Counted from the first letter of the stretch, positions 17,401 to 24,552 are shown. The stretch: DNA of 37,116 bases from Ohtaekwangia sp. (GCA_021155195.1 JAJNPV010000006.1:1-37116), one strand, 5' to 3'. The notes: generated from the sequence alone by a model not told the origin. A program made the numbers and translations.

Positions 17401-18083
17401 GTGCTGAGTGTAAACTTCTTGTCATCACCTATGATGGATGAAATCACCATCTGCTTTAAGTCCTGAAAGTCGGTCACTCTATTCAGAATGCCAGTAATCA
17501 CACGGCTGATATGTGTCAGGCGATTGCTTGAACTGACAAAAGCAAATCGTGCCGCATGAGCGCGGTGTTCTGGCGCGGCATTATTAACCAATATCTGACG
17601 GTATTGTGTCCTGGTTAGCGGTTTTGTTTCAAAAATACCAAGACCTTGAAGATGGCGATGCAAATCCTGTGATTGGATGAACGCATTGTTATCAATGAAC
17701 AAGCGGTCTTCATAGGCATGGTCAATAAAGCGGTAACTGACGGATTCCTGCTGTCCGTTGGCATGAATCACAGCCATAACTACGTTATCACGCCGTCTGT
17801 ACTCAAAAATAATATAGGAGGTCAATGCTGGGAAATAATGGGTGGCGAAGTTCTCTGCACCCACGATGACTCGCTGTGGGCGCTCCCCAAAAAATATAGG
17901 GAAAAGTCTAAGTAATGTTGTTTTTCCAGCACCATTACTGCCGTTAATGGAAACGTGACCATCAAGGCGCATTTCAACCTTCTTGCCACGGCAGTAGGAA
18001 TCAATAATGACAATGCGTAGTAACTCAAAATCTACATTATCAATTTGAACTTCTGGGTTAGATTGCATTGTTATATCATCCAT
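14442..18083 (-). CDS. jetC: SMC-like ATPase of a Wadjet-like plasmid-defence system (JetC/MksB-like)
   Basis: 1213 aa. Walker A GSNGAGKTT (about 48-56) follows an N-terminal strand pair; residues about 230-470 and 620-960 are long Glu/Lys/Gln-rich coiled-coil arms; the C-terminal head carries a signature-like ISSNGLSYLVLA (about 1112) and Walker B AIPYAVDEVMDLD (D1147, E1148). This is the architecture of MukB/MksB/JetC motors, which extrude DNA loops; in Wadjet systems this leads to cutting of small circular DNA. It is the first gene of an overlapping run ATPase, MukE-like, kleisin, toprim, an order different from the usual jetA-B-C-D. The start at 18083 has a poor ribosome binding site; Met6 is an alternative. 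Confidence 0.85.
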   Translation of the reverse strand: MDDITMQSNPEVQIDNVDFELLRIVIIDSYCRGKKVEMRLDGHVSINGSNGAGKTTLLRLFPIFFGERPQRVIVGAENFATHYFPALTSYIIFEYRRRDNVVMAVIHANGQQESVSYRFIDHAYEDRLFIDNNAFIQSQDLHRHLQGLGIFETKPLTRTQYRQILVNNAAPEHRAHAARFAFVSSSNRLTHISRVITGILNRVTDFQDLKQMVISSIIGDDKKFTLSTKKNELMKWIRELQAHESLAAKREVMESLDKADNERTTMIAEISAIHARLQVYINHVKNEEDRLEQALETSKSDRDNAEQTHRLKVDAAQLAKSTMAAQYQTLDEEIKNLNRKFNAYKDSRIEEACILVDAIEPNRKQAQEIGIKIGEISGGIENINDYFKNQKSEKTLAAERAKMGLMNEVSSVKEKSQQDRDELLNNRDSIIDKIQGAGDKAIEALRQKESTIISSLAALRERIKNVPGDPEIIQAIQNAQKEQDAVIEEITQLYRLKGEAEARLNTAKTQFTDQELLFNETSSALEHAEGEYEKILSYAKAGGDTLIGFLRTEHPEWVADIGRVINEDLLLRTDLDPDIAEGASLYGLNINLEKISASKRSSEESIQQDLHSAEQRVIKLKEAATEDLAEMNRLSSVYKAAKDSAGMQEAALNKKLGEKNQCTARLDSLKLQLERSKSEMRDSINMEQQRENDNLLAVQDEIRIEQRKIAQSVNEQKGAFSDRIKEIDANEKTSLSLISQRRLHIENTLENDLKILDKERLAQLEESGIPQGLLLSYEEELKTINGKIKAAEGKAKDVREYREWHEFSYSKLNDKSLAMASLKIEINHAEKNLFDAQAEKNADYRRYSETISELDREKTTVSNNLTNARTHLEALSAWPKDPMVLASQHDMAYTLMELVSQKNNALDKYHKLVDTIARGVGEIRQEMLRTVNTASEQYCLLAEKEYGSPRLRHEYEWMNVCRGWFNQQEKMNESRICQDGRQQGLGIKTFCNELESLKSSVSIFNREIRSSLSQANMFSKIENVDVHITTDIDKQNYWQSIERLRYEYDAWHPMSANTLPPASFVDAAQEVSTILGDERGLTANPTELIQIRIDATINGKSVKAHEEKELQNISSNGLSYLVLAIILVGFVNRIRGKSRVAIPYAVDEVMDLDYSNSSLLLEFLSHNNIRMVGAFPDINERLSPLFKYKYNVLSDKRIARVDLGYAGEELTNV

Positions 18084-18176
18084 TAATTATTCTACATCTA
18101 TTAAACTACATCAAAGGTAGTGCGTATAGCCACACCAGGCACAAATCATTATTAACAGCAGCTCTTTCGTAATTGG

Positions 18177-18467
18177 CTATTTATCCTGTTTTAAAAATTG
18201 ACTCAGTTGTTCTTCGCCGTTCCAGCCTTCAGGTGGAAGAGTCCGAGAAAACCATTTATAGCCGCCAGCAATCCATTGATTCCTCCAGTTTTCGTAAACT
18301 AATTTACGTTCATTCTCATTATTGGAAAGCAAATCGTCATAACCAAAATGTATTCCGCAACAATGACATATTCCGTCAGACGGGCTGTTGCCTTCCCATG
18401 GGGAGAAACTTAATTGGTAACCGCATGCAGGGCATTTGTGATGGTCGAGATTTTTAAATTTACTCAT
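18177..18467 (-). CDS. Cys4 (CPCC-like) putative immunity protein, paralog 3
   Basis: 96 aa with CPAC and CHCC pairs, then WEGNSPSDGICHCCGIHFG and a Trp-rich tail (WRNQWIAGGYKWF, PEGWNGEEQL). Paralog of 2008-2319 and 2341-2652. Its ATG overlaps the toxin stop in ATGAGTAA, so it is translated with toxin B and is most likely its immunity protein. Zinc binding is inferred from the cysteines. Confidence 0.75.
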   Translation of the reverse strand: MSKFKNLDHHKCPACGYQLSFSPWEGNSPSDGICHCCGIHFGYDDLLSNNENERKLVYENWRNQWIAGGYKWFSRTLPPEGWNGEEQLSQFLKQDK

Positions 18468-19002
18468 TGATTTCTACGCCTTCTTGCTTATCCCAATAAC
18501 TTGGGCTTTTCGGTTTATAGTAGGTTTTAGTTTTACCTTTATTCGTGAATGAACCAAACTCATTAGTATTTGGATCCCAAAGTCTTATAACCCCATTACT
18601 ATCAACCTTCTTGCGTATTTTTTGTGTTTTACTTCTTTCATAAAAATGATTAGCCTTTTTAGCGTAGTCTCGCGAGTCAATAGCATTAAAATCTTTCCCA
18701 TGACGTTCAAAATGGTCATCCAGTAAGGCATGGTTCGCCCAGTTAGCTTCTTTTGCAATAATTTTACTAGTATTTGTCTCATTTGAATTGTCAGTATCTG
18801 CCGCGCTTGATGCAGCGCCAGCCCCAACCACACCTGCAATAAATTTCTTCTTAGTATTTTTCTTTTTTAACTTTATATGCGACGAGTGGCTAGATTTCCC
18901 CCATCCATGCCCGCCAAAGCCGCCTGAACGTTTCCCGGCCTCAGCACCAACTGAAATTGCAAATATCAGAAAGAAAGCAATTATTCTTACTAAATTACGC
19001 AT
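18460..19002 (-). CDS. secreted mini-toxin B (putative BECR-type RNase domain)
   Basis: 180 aa. Signal peptide (IIAFFLIFAISVGAEA), then GGFGGHGWGKSSHSS, a Lys-rich linker, a small hydrophobic Gly/Ala stretch (FIAGVVGAGAASSA), NWANHALLDDHFERHGKDFN, and the C-terminal domain RLWDPNTNEFGSF ... TKTYYKPKSPSYWDKQ. The last part matches a pattern I recall from C-termini of CdiA/FHA-type toxins, thought to be BECR-fold RNases. Intact paralog of the frameshifted gene at 2645-3222. The start overlaps the stop of the Imm26-like gene (TAATG) and the end overlaps the Cys4 immunity gene. Exported by Sec, probably to the periplasm; how it leaves the cell is unknown. Confidence 0.78.
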   Translation of the reverse strand: MRNLVRIIAFFLIFAISVGAEAGKRSGGFGGHGWGKSSHSSHIKLKKKNTKKKFIAGVVGAGAASSAADTDNSNETNTSKIIAKEANWANHALLDDHFERHGKDFNAIDSRDYAKKANHFYERSKTQKIRKKVDSNGVIRLWDPNTNEFGSFTNKGKTKTYYKPKSPSYWDKQEGVEINE

Positions 19003-19523
19003 TACTTTATGGCCTTGTCTGCGACCATCGTAGCAGTGCCGTTATCTGAATATCTGATTGGGTAAGGTATCCATTTATCGTCGTAAATCCATTCCGACCT
19101 CTTACCTGCTAGTGAAGACAGGATGCGATCTTCAACCACCTCTTTATGCCATGCAGCAAGAGATTCCATGCCCCAGCATTCTTTTTCAGATGATTGGGTC
19201 TCTGAATCATTCTCACAGTTATAAATTGAGTAATTACCACTCAAAGGATCACGTTTAAAGTATAGAGGCAGACCTAGTTGTAAAGGGTCACGGCCAACTC
19301 TTGGCCAATGTCCTGAAGATAGTACGTTTTTATAAACTGGCACAATAAACAAGAAATACCTGTCATCAAGATCAGGTAACTTATTCATATCTTCCGACGT
19401 GTAGTTGTAAACAGCGATAGCACCATCAATCACACGACCGAACGCATACAGTTCGTGTCCGATTGGGATTGCGAGAATGTCACCGTCTTTTACGCGCTGG
19501 CGTTTTGGTATGGTAGTACTCAT
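19002..19523 (-). CDS. Imm26-like putative immunity protein
   Basis: 173 aa. The start KDGDILAIPIGHELYAFGRV fits the opening of the Imm26 family (GD-x-x-AIP ... Y-x-x-GRV), immunity proteins of polymorphic toxin loci. The C-terminal half is not typical. It lies directly upstream of toxin B, joined by TAATG, so this cassette would have immunity-like genes on both sides of the toxin. The family call is from memory of the motif; a role against another toxin is equally possible. Confidence 0.6.
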   Translation of the reverse strand: MSTTIPKRQRVKDGDILAIPIGHELYAFGRVIDGAIAVYNYTSEDMNKLPDLDDRYFLFIVPVYKNVLSSGHWPRVGRDPLQLGLPLYFKRDPLSGNYSIYNCENDSETQSSEKECWGMESLAAWHKEVVEDRILSSLAGKRSEWIYDDKWIPYPIRYSDNGTATMVADKAIK

Positions 19524-19556
19524 AGAGTCATTGATATTAATGCTTATTTTTTATGG

Positions 19557-20030
19557 TTATTTAATAAAATAAAGCTCACGTATTTCCTGTCCTTTGTTCT
19601 TGTAATGCTCTAAATCTTCTTTTTGAACATGTATCCAGTCGTTAGCAGTACCTTTACGTTGGTAACCGGCAAGTTCCAGTTTACTTTCATGGGCAGAATC
19701 TACTATTTGTTCAGTACCTTCCTGATTCGTGTCAAGCTCAGATAAATCAACAATTCCATATACTTTTGGTTCGGTTTTACCTAATGGGCACATGCCTACT
19801 AGCTGGTAGTTTTCTGGCAATACAATCGGTTGTTCTTTTTCTTTGATAGCCGCAATAACCTCATCAGCTCGCCAAAGTTCTCCTTCTAACATCAACTCAA
19901 CACCTTCATAGTCCTCATCAGGAATAAACTCACCTCGATTAGCCACCATGAAGATTGTATATTCTTCGCTAAGATTAAGCTGTTTAGCTGCAATTCTGTC
20001 TTTATCTGCACCCCAAAATCTATCTGCCAT
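19557..20030 (-). CDS. hypothetical 157-aa acidic protein
   Basis: Unrecognised, soluble, acidic. Starts MADRFWGADKDRIAAKQL; middle segment ELWRADEVIAAIKEKEQP and a C-terminal beta-rich part. No signal peptide. It precedes the Imm26-like gene by 33 bases on the same strand and may belong to the same transcript. It could be another immunity-type protein; there is no direct evidence. Confidence 0.6.
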   Translation of the reverse strand: MADRFWGADKDRIAAKQLNLSEEYTIFMVANRGEFIPDEDYEGVELMLEGELWRADEVIAAIKEKEQPIVLPENYQLVGMCPLGKTEPKVYGIVDLSELDTNQEGTEQIVDSAHESKLELAGYQRKGTANDWIHVQKEDLEHYKNKGQEIRELYFIK

Positions 20031-20119
20031 TTTTTTCCTGTTTAAATATTACTAAAATTTCATTGAGCTAGAGATAAGTCCTATATAGTTTAGAAGCCAT
20101 ATAGATTGTAAATGTTAGG

Positions 20120-20536
20120 TTAAATCTTCGTTTCTAATAAGGCTTTTTTAAATTCCATTGGATTTGAAATGTTCTCCATTCTTGTGGGGAATATCCCTGC
20201 TCCGCTAATCACAAGCGTGCCAAAGTTCAAAACTCTACCTACAAAGGTCTGGTCCACGATAATTGACTCAATGCGTAAAATATTAAGCTCAATGACTTCT
20301 TTTTTGATTAGGCCGCTTTTAATGAGGATTCTCTTGTTAGTCAGAGCAAATACGCTGGCTTTGTATTTAAGATAAGCCATAATTAGGAAAGCAAATCCTA
20401 TAATCACTGGTAATAACAAAATTCCAATGATAATGATTGGTGACAGAAACCAAAGGCTTGTGTAGCCTAGTTTTTGTATTCTTTCACCACCTAGTAATGA
20501 ACTTTCAATATAGCTTGCCATAAAAGCATCTTTCAC
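20120..20536 (-). CDS. membrane protein with bacterial PH (bPH2/YdbS-like) domain
   Basis: 138 aa. A hairpin of two membrane segments (about 25-58) is followed by YKASVFALTNKRILIKSGLI, the typical opening of bacterial PH domains of the YdbS type, and by VIELNILRIESIIVDQ and RVLNFGTLVISGAG. Such proteins sit in the inner membrane; roles are poorly known. The gene begins four bases after the stop of the nuclease-like gene and is probably co-transcribed with it. Confidence 0.78.
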   Translation of the reverse strand: MKDAFMASYIESSLLGGERIQKLGYTSLWFLSPIIIIGILLLPVIIGFAFLIMAYLKYKASVFALTNKRILIKSGLIKKEVIELNILRIESIIVDQTFVGRVLNFGTLVISGAGIFPTRMENISNPMEFKKALLETKI

Positions 20537-20540
20537 TTAA

Positions 20541-21188
20541 TTACATAGTTTTGTGCTGTTTACGATATATCCAAGGCGCAATAGGGTTATCAACAGACCA
20601 TAACCCCTTCTTGAGAAACTTCGCATTATTCTCTGCTGTTGTATAAGATGACTTATCGTCTGGTGTTTGATTTTTAGAGAAGTATTTGTAGTGCCAAGCA
20701 TGACCTGCTTTAACCATTTCAAGATTAACGTCTACTCCATCTGCTAGCACTGTGCCAACTAGACGTTTCCCTGACATCCCTTGTCCCAATCTAACGGTGA
20801 CTTTTTTCTCAAGGGTGAGATTTCTCAGATGTAATTTTGATGCAGTTGCACCTGGTTGCCCACTTTCAACACATAATGGACCATTCAAGCCATTGCTGTC
20901 TGAGAACCCATGGCATGATGCTTCAGGCGCATCAATAGCGAACATTCGAATGACAGCATTCCCATATTCAGTTTTTACTGTAAGCGTATCCCCATCTGAA
21001 ACTGCAACAACAACGCCATCGAGCGAGTCGATTGTCTGACTAGCTTCATTTTTCACTCTGGTAACTTGAGCGCTAACTGGTTTAATGAGCTCATCCTTAA
21101 CAGACTTTAAACCAAAGTCTGGAATGTGGTCACTAAACATCGAAGCGCCCATTGTCCCTAGAACGGCAAGGTACACATACTTATACAT
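20541..21188 (-). CDS. secreted staphylococcal-nuclease-like (TNase) protein
   Basis: 215 aa. The N-terminus has a short hydrophobic stretch (YVYLAVLGTMGASMF) that can act as signal peptide or anchor. From about residue 58 the SNase fold is visible: VVAVSDGDTLTV, IRMFAIDAPE, the RLVGTV strand, a motif VNLEMVKAGHAWHYKYF and the closing AENNAKFLKKGLW. These are the conserved metal and active-site regions of micrococcal-nuclease-type enzymes, common on plasmids. Start supported by AAGGA six bases before ATG 21188. It may degrade nucleic acid in the periplasm. Confidence 0.88.
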   Translation of the reverse strand: MYKYVYLAVLGTMGASMFSDHIPDFGLKSVKDELIKPVSAQVTRVKNEASQTIDSLDGVVVAVSDGDTLTVKTEYGNAVIRMFAIDAPEASCHGFSDSNGLNGPLCVESGQPGATASKLHLRNLTLEKKVTVRLGQGMSGKRLVGTVLADGVDVNLEMVKAGHAWHYKYFSKNQTPDDKSSYTTAENNAKFLKKGLWSVDNPIAPWIYRKQHKTM

Positions 21189-21217
21189 ACATAATCCTTA
21201 TCAACATTTACTTATCA

Positions 21218-21283
21218 GGTGTTAATGGGATCCATTTGTACTACAGCCCACGACGACTGTATTACCAGAAAACCATTAACACC
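21218..21283. repeat. inverted repeat, 11-bp perfect arms
   Basis: GGTGTTAATGG (21218-21228) and CCATTAACACC (21273-21283) with 44 bases between, in the leader of the nuclease-like gene. It could be a regulatory hairpin, operator pair or recombination relic. The region 21189-21574 otherwise holds only the 55-aa reading frame at 21329-21496. Confidence 0.4.
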
Positions 21284-21328
21284 CATTTGCGCCGAAACGC
21301 GATTGAACTACAAAACCTGTGACGTTAC

Positions 21329-21496
21329 TTAAGTTAATCTCATGTGATCTTTGAGGTGTCCGAACTTGACCACGTTAAAATTATCTATTCGCACTGTCTT
21401 ACTGGCAGCATGCCGTATATAACTACGACTGGATGGAGAGCCGACGATTGAATGTCTGCTCCCCTGCCCTAGCGTTTCAGTATTGGTTGTAATCAT
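21329..21496 (-). CDS. possible small basic protein, 55 aa
   Basis: Minus-strand frame beginning MITTNTETLGQGSRHS and ending HLKDHMRLT. A good ribosome binding site (AAGGGA, about six bases before ATG 21496) is the main support. Basic with many Ser and Arg; no membrane segment or known motif. It stands between the SUFU-like gene and the nuclease-like gene, 140 bases before the latter. It may be a leader peptide or a small regulatory protein. Confidence 0.4.
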   Translation of the reverse strand: MITTNTETLGQGSRHSIVGSPSSRSYIRHAASKTVRIDNFNVVKFGHLKDHMRLT

Positions 21497-21574
21497 GGTA
21501 TTTCCCTTTCTTGGTTATTCCGCAAATTGCAGAGTTATTGTTTACTGCTAAATTTAAGTTATCACATAAAATTG

Positions 21575-22111
21575 CTAGTGCAAGTTTGTCCTTTTTTTAA
21601 CGAAACTCTCTCGATGCATGCTAATTAGATCTATATTTGGATTGCTATCCATTAGGTCTTTAAATTGGTCCCGACCAATATTTCTTATGTAATCTAATTC
21701 ACTTTTAAATACTGGGATGGCCATAAAATATTCACTATCTAATAGACTCTCAAAATAAATTGGGTCAGTTATAAAAAATCCAGTTTTCCCCTTTATGTCT
21801 GGTAATTCTTCATCATTGCCGAAGGTAGTTCCATCTCCAAATATGTAGTGGTTTTCTAAAATTACCCAAGAAAGCATTTTTATTGTTGATAAGCATTCTT
21901 CTATCTCGTTGTCCATGCAGTGCATTATTATTTCGTGATCAAGATGAGCTTTGAGCCCATTTGTAACAAAAGTTATTGTTTCAGGATATGGTGTATTGTG
22001 ACTGTGATATATCTCAATATTGCCATGGATAGATTTATTGATTGTGCTTAAATAAAAAATAGCACTTGTAGCCTTCTCTAGAAGTGAAATTGGTTTGGAC
22101 TCGTTATTCAT
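21575..22111 (-). CDS. SUFU-like putative immunity protein
   Basis: 178 aa. TITFVTNGLKA, then a long middle domain, a FITDPIYFE strand and EYFMAIPVFKSELDYIRNIG followed by a helix and a final ISMHRESFV follow the layout of the suppressor-of-fused (SUFU) domain, which in bacteria is a common immunity family. Assignment is by pattern only. It begins on the base after the stop of the small immunity gene, so it is the second gene behind the colicin-E3-like toxin. Several toxin loci carry extra immunities against other strains' toxins in this position. Confidence 0.55.
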   Translation of the reverse strand: MNNESKPISLLEKATSAIFYLSTINKSIHGNIEIYHSHNTPYPETITFVTNGLKAHLDHEIIMHCMDNEIEECLSTIKMLSWVILENHYIFGDGTTFGNDEELPDIKGKTGFFITDPIYFESLLDSEYFMAIPVFKSELDYIRNIGRDQFKDLMDSNPNIDLISMHRESFVKKRTNLH

Positions 22112-22348
22112 TTATGCCTGGTAAGCCTCTACGAAATACTCATTTTCATCAAGAAAAATTATCTTGTATTTCTTTGAGAAATACATTTTCTGCTTTTCAT
22201 TTTCTATAACGTACGTATCAACCATCTGGTGATTTGGTTTTAATCCAAATAACTCTTTCAAGAAATCTTGTTTATCATTGATTTTTACTTCAAGCACCTG
22301 CTCCTCTGTAATATTAGAGAAGCCAGTTATTTTGTATTCAATACTCAT
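22112..22348 (-). CDS. putative immunity protein of the colicin-E3-like toxin (DUF7683-like)
   Basis: 78 aa, small and acidic: YKITGFSNITEEQVLEV, DFLKELFGLKPNHQMVD, KYKIIFLDENEYFVEAYQ. Its ATG overlaps the toxin stop (ATGA at 22345-22348). A clear paralog at 34997-35233 sits behind a fossil of the same toxin with the same overlap, so toxin and immunity have travelled together. It does not look like the classical ImmE3 of colicins, apart from a short NEYFV near the end, so it may be a different immunity family for an E3-type RNase. The DUF7683 label is from memory. Confidence 0.72.
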   Translation of the reverse strand: MSIEYKITGFSNITEEQVLEVKINDKQDFLKELFGLKPNHQMVDTYVIENEKQKMYFSKKYKIIFLDENEYFVEAYQA

Positions 22349-22755
22349 GGTGTTATTCGCCTTGATTTATTTTTCTGCTTTAGTTGGACCCCGCTATCTG
22401 GGTCAAACTCGCCCATATGTACTCCATTATTATTATATTTTTCCAAAGTCCCATGCCGACTGTCCCATTCAAAGATATTCCCGTCATTATCTTTCCAACG
22501 TTTTCTCTTAGCTTGGCCACCCTGTACTAATGTTTTTCTTTTTACTGACCTTAGATTCGGAAAAGCTTTTGGAGCTTGGTCTGGTGGAGGTTTGTAGTTT
22601 AATTGCGAATGGTTATTGGCAGTGAATTTTGCATTACCATGAATAGACTGATGTTTAATCTTATTTCTGTATTTAAATCTGTTTCTAGTTGCGTTAGCAT
22701 CAACACTTACTGTGAATATAAGTGTTGACATGATAAGGGCGATGAAACTTTTCAT
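22345..22755 (-). CDS. Sec-exported stand-alone colicin-E3-type 16S rRNase
   Basis: 136 aa. Signal peptide at 1-22 (FIALIMSTLIFTVSVDANA). Residues 83-136 follow the C-terminal cytotoxic domain of colicin E3/cloacin DF13: KRKRW, then FEWDSRHGTLEKY, GVHMGEFDPDSG, and a final KSRRITP. The catalytic residues of E3 have counterparts: D98, H101, E105 and R132 or R133. E3 cleaves 16S rRNA at the decoding site. The translocation and receptor domains of colicins (over 450 aa) are absent; only a 60-aa basic linker links the signal peptide to the RNase. The immunity gene starts in its stop codon. Delivery route is unknown; Sec export to the periplasm is implied. Confidence 0.88.
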   Translation of the reverse strand: MKSFIALIMSTLIFTVSVDANATRNRFKYRNKIKHQSIHGNAKFTANNHSQLNYKPPPDQAPKAFPNLRSVKRKTLVQGGQAKRKRWKDNDGNIFEWDSRHGTLEKYNNNGVHMGEFDPDSGVQLKQKNKSRRITP

Positions 22756-22785
22756 TTTTATTAGTTTTTTTATGTTCTAAACAGT

Positions 22786-23163
22786 TTATTTCAGATTAAT
22801 GTTCTGGTTTAGCTTCCCATTTTGTGAGGTATTCATAGGAATCTCTGGCACCTCAACTGTATTTGAAGGCGGATGATTATTATCAATAGGCACTAATACA
22901 GGCGCTTCAACAACGTTTGCATTAATTGAAGGTGCAACTGGTTTGGCAGCTTCATTCTTACGTTTAATCTCTACTGCAGGCTCTGCCTTATTGAACTCAG
23001 TTAGTCTGTGCCCATTAGTTATCCCAATTACGCCACCTATCAAAGCCGAAATAATTACAATGGGCAGCAAGGCGGACGCTTTGATATACGTCTCATTCAA
23101 TGAATGAGTAAATAAAGGTGCTTTGCGTGCTACCCATGGTCGATAACCTTTTTTAAGTTTCAT
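22786..23163 (-). CDS. hypothetical single-pass membrane protein upstream of the E3-like toxin
   Basis: 125 aa. Short basic cytoplasmic start (KLKKGYRPWVARK), one membrane segment at about 29-49 (ALLPIVIISALIGGVIGI) and a Pro/Asn-rich external tail. It is 30 bases before the toxin gene on the same strand, hence probably co-transcribed. It could anchor or help release the toxin, but there is no sequence evidence for that. It is not a lysis lipoprotein, since the lipobox Cys is missing. Confidence 0.6.
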   Translation of the reverse strand: MKLKKGYRPWVARKAPLFTHSLNETYIKASALLPIVIISALIGGVIGITNGHRLTEFNKAEPAVEIKRKNEAAKPVAPSINANVVEAPVLVPIDNNHPPSNTVEVPEIPMNTSQNGKLNQNINLK

Positions 23164-23279
23164 AGTTAGCTCTAAATATAAAATTAGTATTTATTAACGT
23201 AATGTATCCGAATGGCATATTTCATCAATTGTTTATAACATCGAATTCACGGCCAAATAATCATCTAGTCTTCTGTGAA

Positions 23280-24479
23280 CTACCCCGCCGTAAACGACGG
23301 AGCTTCTAACTTCAACGGCGCGAGCAAGGCAGAGGACTTACGTCCTTTGGCTTGACTAACAGCGCCTCCATTAGCAGTAACGACCATTCCAGCCGCTATC
23401 ATGCGTTGTGCTTCATTGCAAATGTTGATCGCGGCATTGATGTCTCGATCATGCCGGGTACCACATTGGTCGCAAGTCCACGTTCTGATATCCAAAGGCA
23501 TTTGTGCTTGTGCATGTAAACAGCAGGAGCAGGTTTTAGAGCTGGCAAAGAAGCGATTCACTTCAATGTAACCCTTACCTGACCTGGCTGTTTTGTACTT
23601 GAGCATCTTGGTGAAAGCACCCCAGCCAGCATCACCGATGGCGCGTGCAAGCTTGTGGTTCTTCATCATGCCTTTGATGTGCAAATCTTCCACGGCGATG
23701 ACTTGGTTTTCGTTCACCAGCCGGGTAGAAAGTTTGTGCAAATAATCCTGACGTGCATTGGCTACACGCTCATGCGCTTTCGCTACGAGCAAGCGTGCTT
23801 TGTTTCTGGTGTTACTGCCCTTCACCTTACGGCTCAAGCTTTGCTGTTTTCGCTTGAGGTTACGCTGTGCTTTAAGCACATGCTTCGGATTGGCAAATTT
23901 GGAACCATCACTGGTGATAGCTAACTCTGTAAGCCCTACGTCAATTCCCAAGACTTTGCCGTGAAGATTAACCTCTGGCTGAACTTCGTCATTTTCACAA
24001 AGGATTGACGCGAAGTATTTGCCACTAGGGTCTTTACTCACGGTAACGGTCTTGATTTTACCTATCAGGTCACGATGTATTACTGCTTTAATATGGCCGA
24101 TTTTAGGCAGGAATACCTTACAGCCATCAACCACCTTAACGCCCTGCGGATACTGAATGCTCTGCTTGCGGTGTTTATTCTTGAACTGCGGATATTTCGC
24201 CCTGCGCTCGAAGAAATTCACAAACGCGCGGGACAAATGCAGGCTCACCGATTGCAAGACCTGACTATGGGTTTCACCTAACCAAGGGATCTCTGCTTTA
24301 AGTTGTGGCAACCGTGCATTTAACTGGAATTGACCTAACCCCTTACCGGTTTCCTGATAAACCTTCTGTGTTTCAGCCAAGGAGTTATTCCAATACCAGC
24401 GTGCACAACCAAAGGCTTTCGCAAGCTTGTAAGCTTGCGCGGCATTTGGATAAAGACGAATCTTGGTAGCGGTTAGCAT
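23280..24479 (-). CDS. tnpB: IS200/IS605-family TnpB (OrfB), complete
   Basis: 399 aa, full length for the family. N-terminal TnpB domain (TKIRLYPNAAQ; FGCARWYWNNSLAE), RuvC aspartate D180 in GIDVGLTELA, glutamate E264 in AVEDLHIKG, aspartate D346 in DRDINAA, and a zinc finger C317-C320/C336-C339. RNA-guided nuclease that helps IS copies persist. No TnpA (Y1 transposase) gene is near, so movement needs a partner in trans. The right-end hairpin is at 23283-23303. The basic N-terminus and intact active site suggest a functional nuclease. Confidence 0.93.
   Translation of the reverse strand: MLTATKIRLYPNAAQAYKLAKAFGCARWYWNNSLAETQKVYQETGKGLGQFQLNARLPQLKAEIPWLGETHSQVLQSVSLHLSRAFVNFFERRAKYPQFKNKHRKQSIQYPQGVKVVDGCKVFLPKIGHIKAVIHRDLIGKIKTVTVSKDPSGKYFASILCENDEVQPEVNLHGKVLGIDVGLTELAITSDGSKFANPKHVLKAQRNLKRKQQSLSRKVKGSNTRNKARLLVAKAHERVANARQDYLHKLSTRLVNENQVIAVEDLHIKGMMKNHKLARAIGDAGWGAFTKMLKYKTARSGKGYIEVNRFFASSKTCSCCLHAQAQMPLDIRTWTCDQCGTRHDRDINAAINICNEAQRMIAAGMVVTANGGAVSQAKGRKSSALLAPLKLEAPSFTAG
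23283..23303 (-). repeat. right-end hairpin of the tnpB element
   Basis: On the minus strand GCTCCGTCG, TTTA, CGGCGGGG forms a stem with the same TTTA loop as the other IS ends, overlapping the tnpB 3' end. The element probably ends near 23275 (inferred). Confidence 0.6.
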
Positions 24480-24528
24480 AATTCCATTCTACGGATATTT
24501 TTAGGTTGTCAAATTTAGCGTGCCTTAT

Positions 24529-24552
24529 ATCCCCCACCTGAAGGAGGGGGAT
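24529..24552 (-). repeat. solo hairpin resembling another IS605-type end
   Basis: Plus strand ATCCCCCACCT and AGGAGGGGGAT form an 11-bp stem with one mismatch. The flanks (TTTACGG, ATATAAGG) look like right ends I recall from other IS605-group elements, and differ from the end of the adjacent tnpB. It lies 15 bases behind the stop codon of the 24992 gene, so it may also terminate that transcript. Confidence 0.45.

Noticed and set aside
10308..18083. Lamassu or DdmABC as identity of the SMC operon
   Set aside because: Those have an SMC-like protein with a Cap4-type or other nuclease; here MukE-like, kleisin-like and toprim genes overlap the ATPase gene, which fits the Wadjet/MksBEFG type.
22112..22348. 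Calling the 78-aa protein ImmE3 (cloacin immunity family)
   Set aside because: Only the short NEYFV near the C-terminus agrees; length, start and the rest differ, and the paralog at 34997-35233 lacks it.
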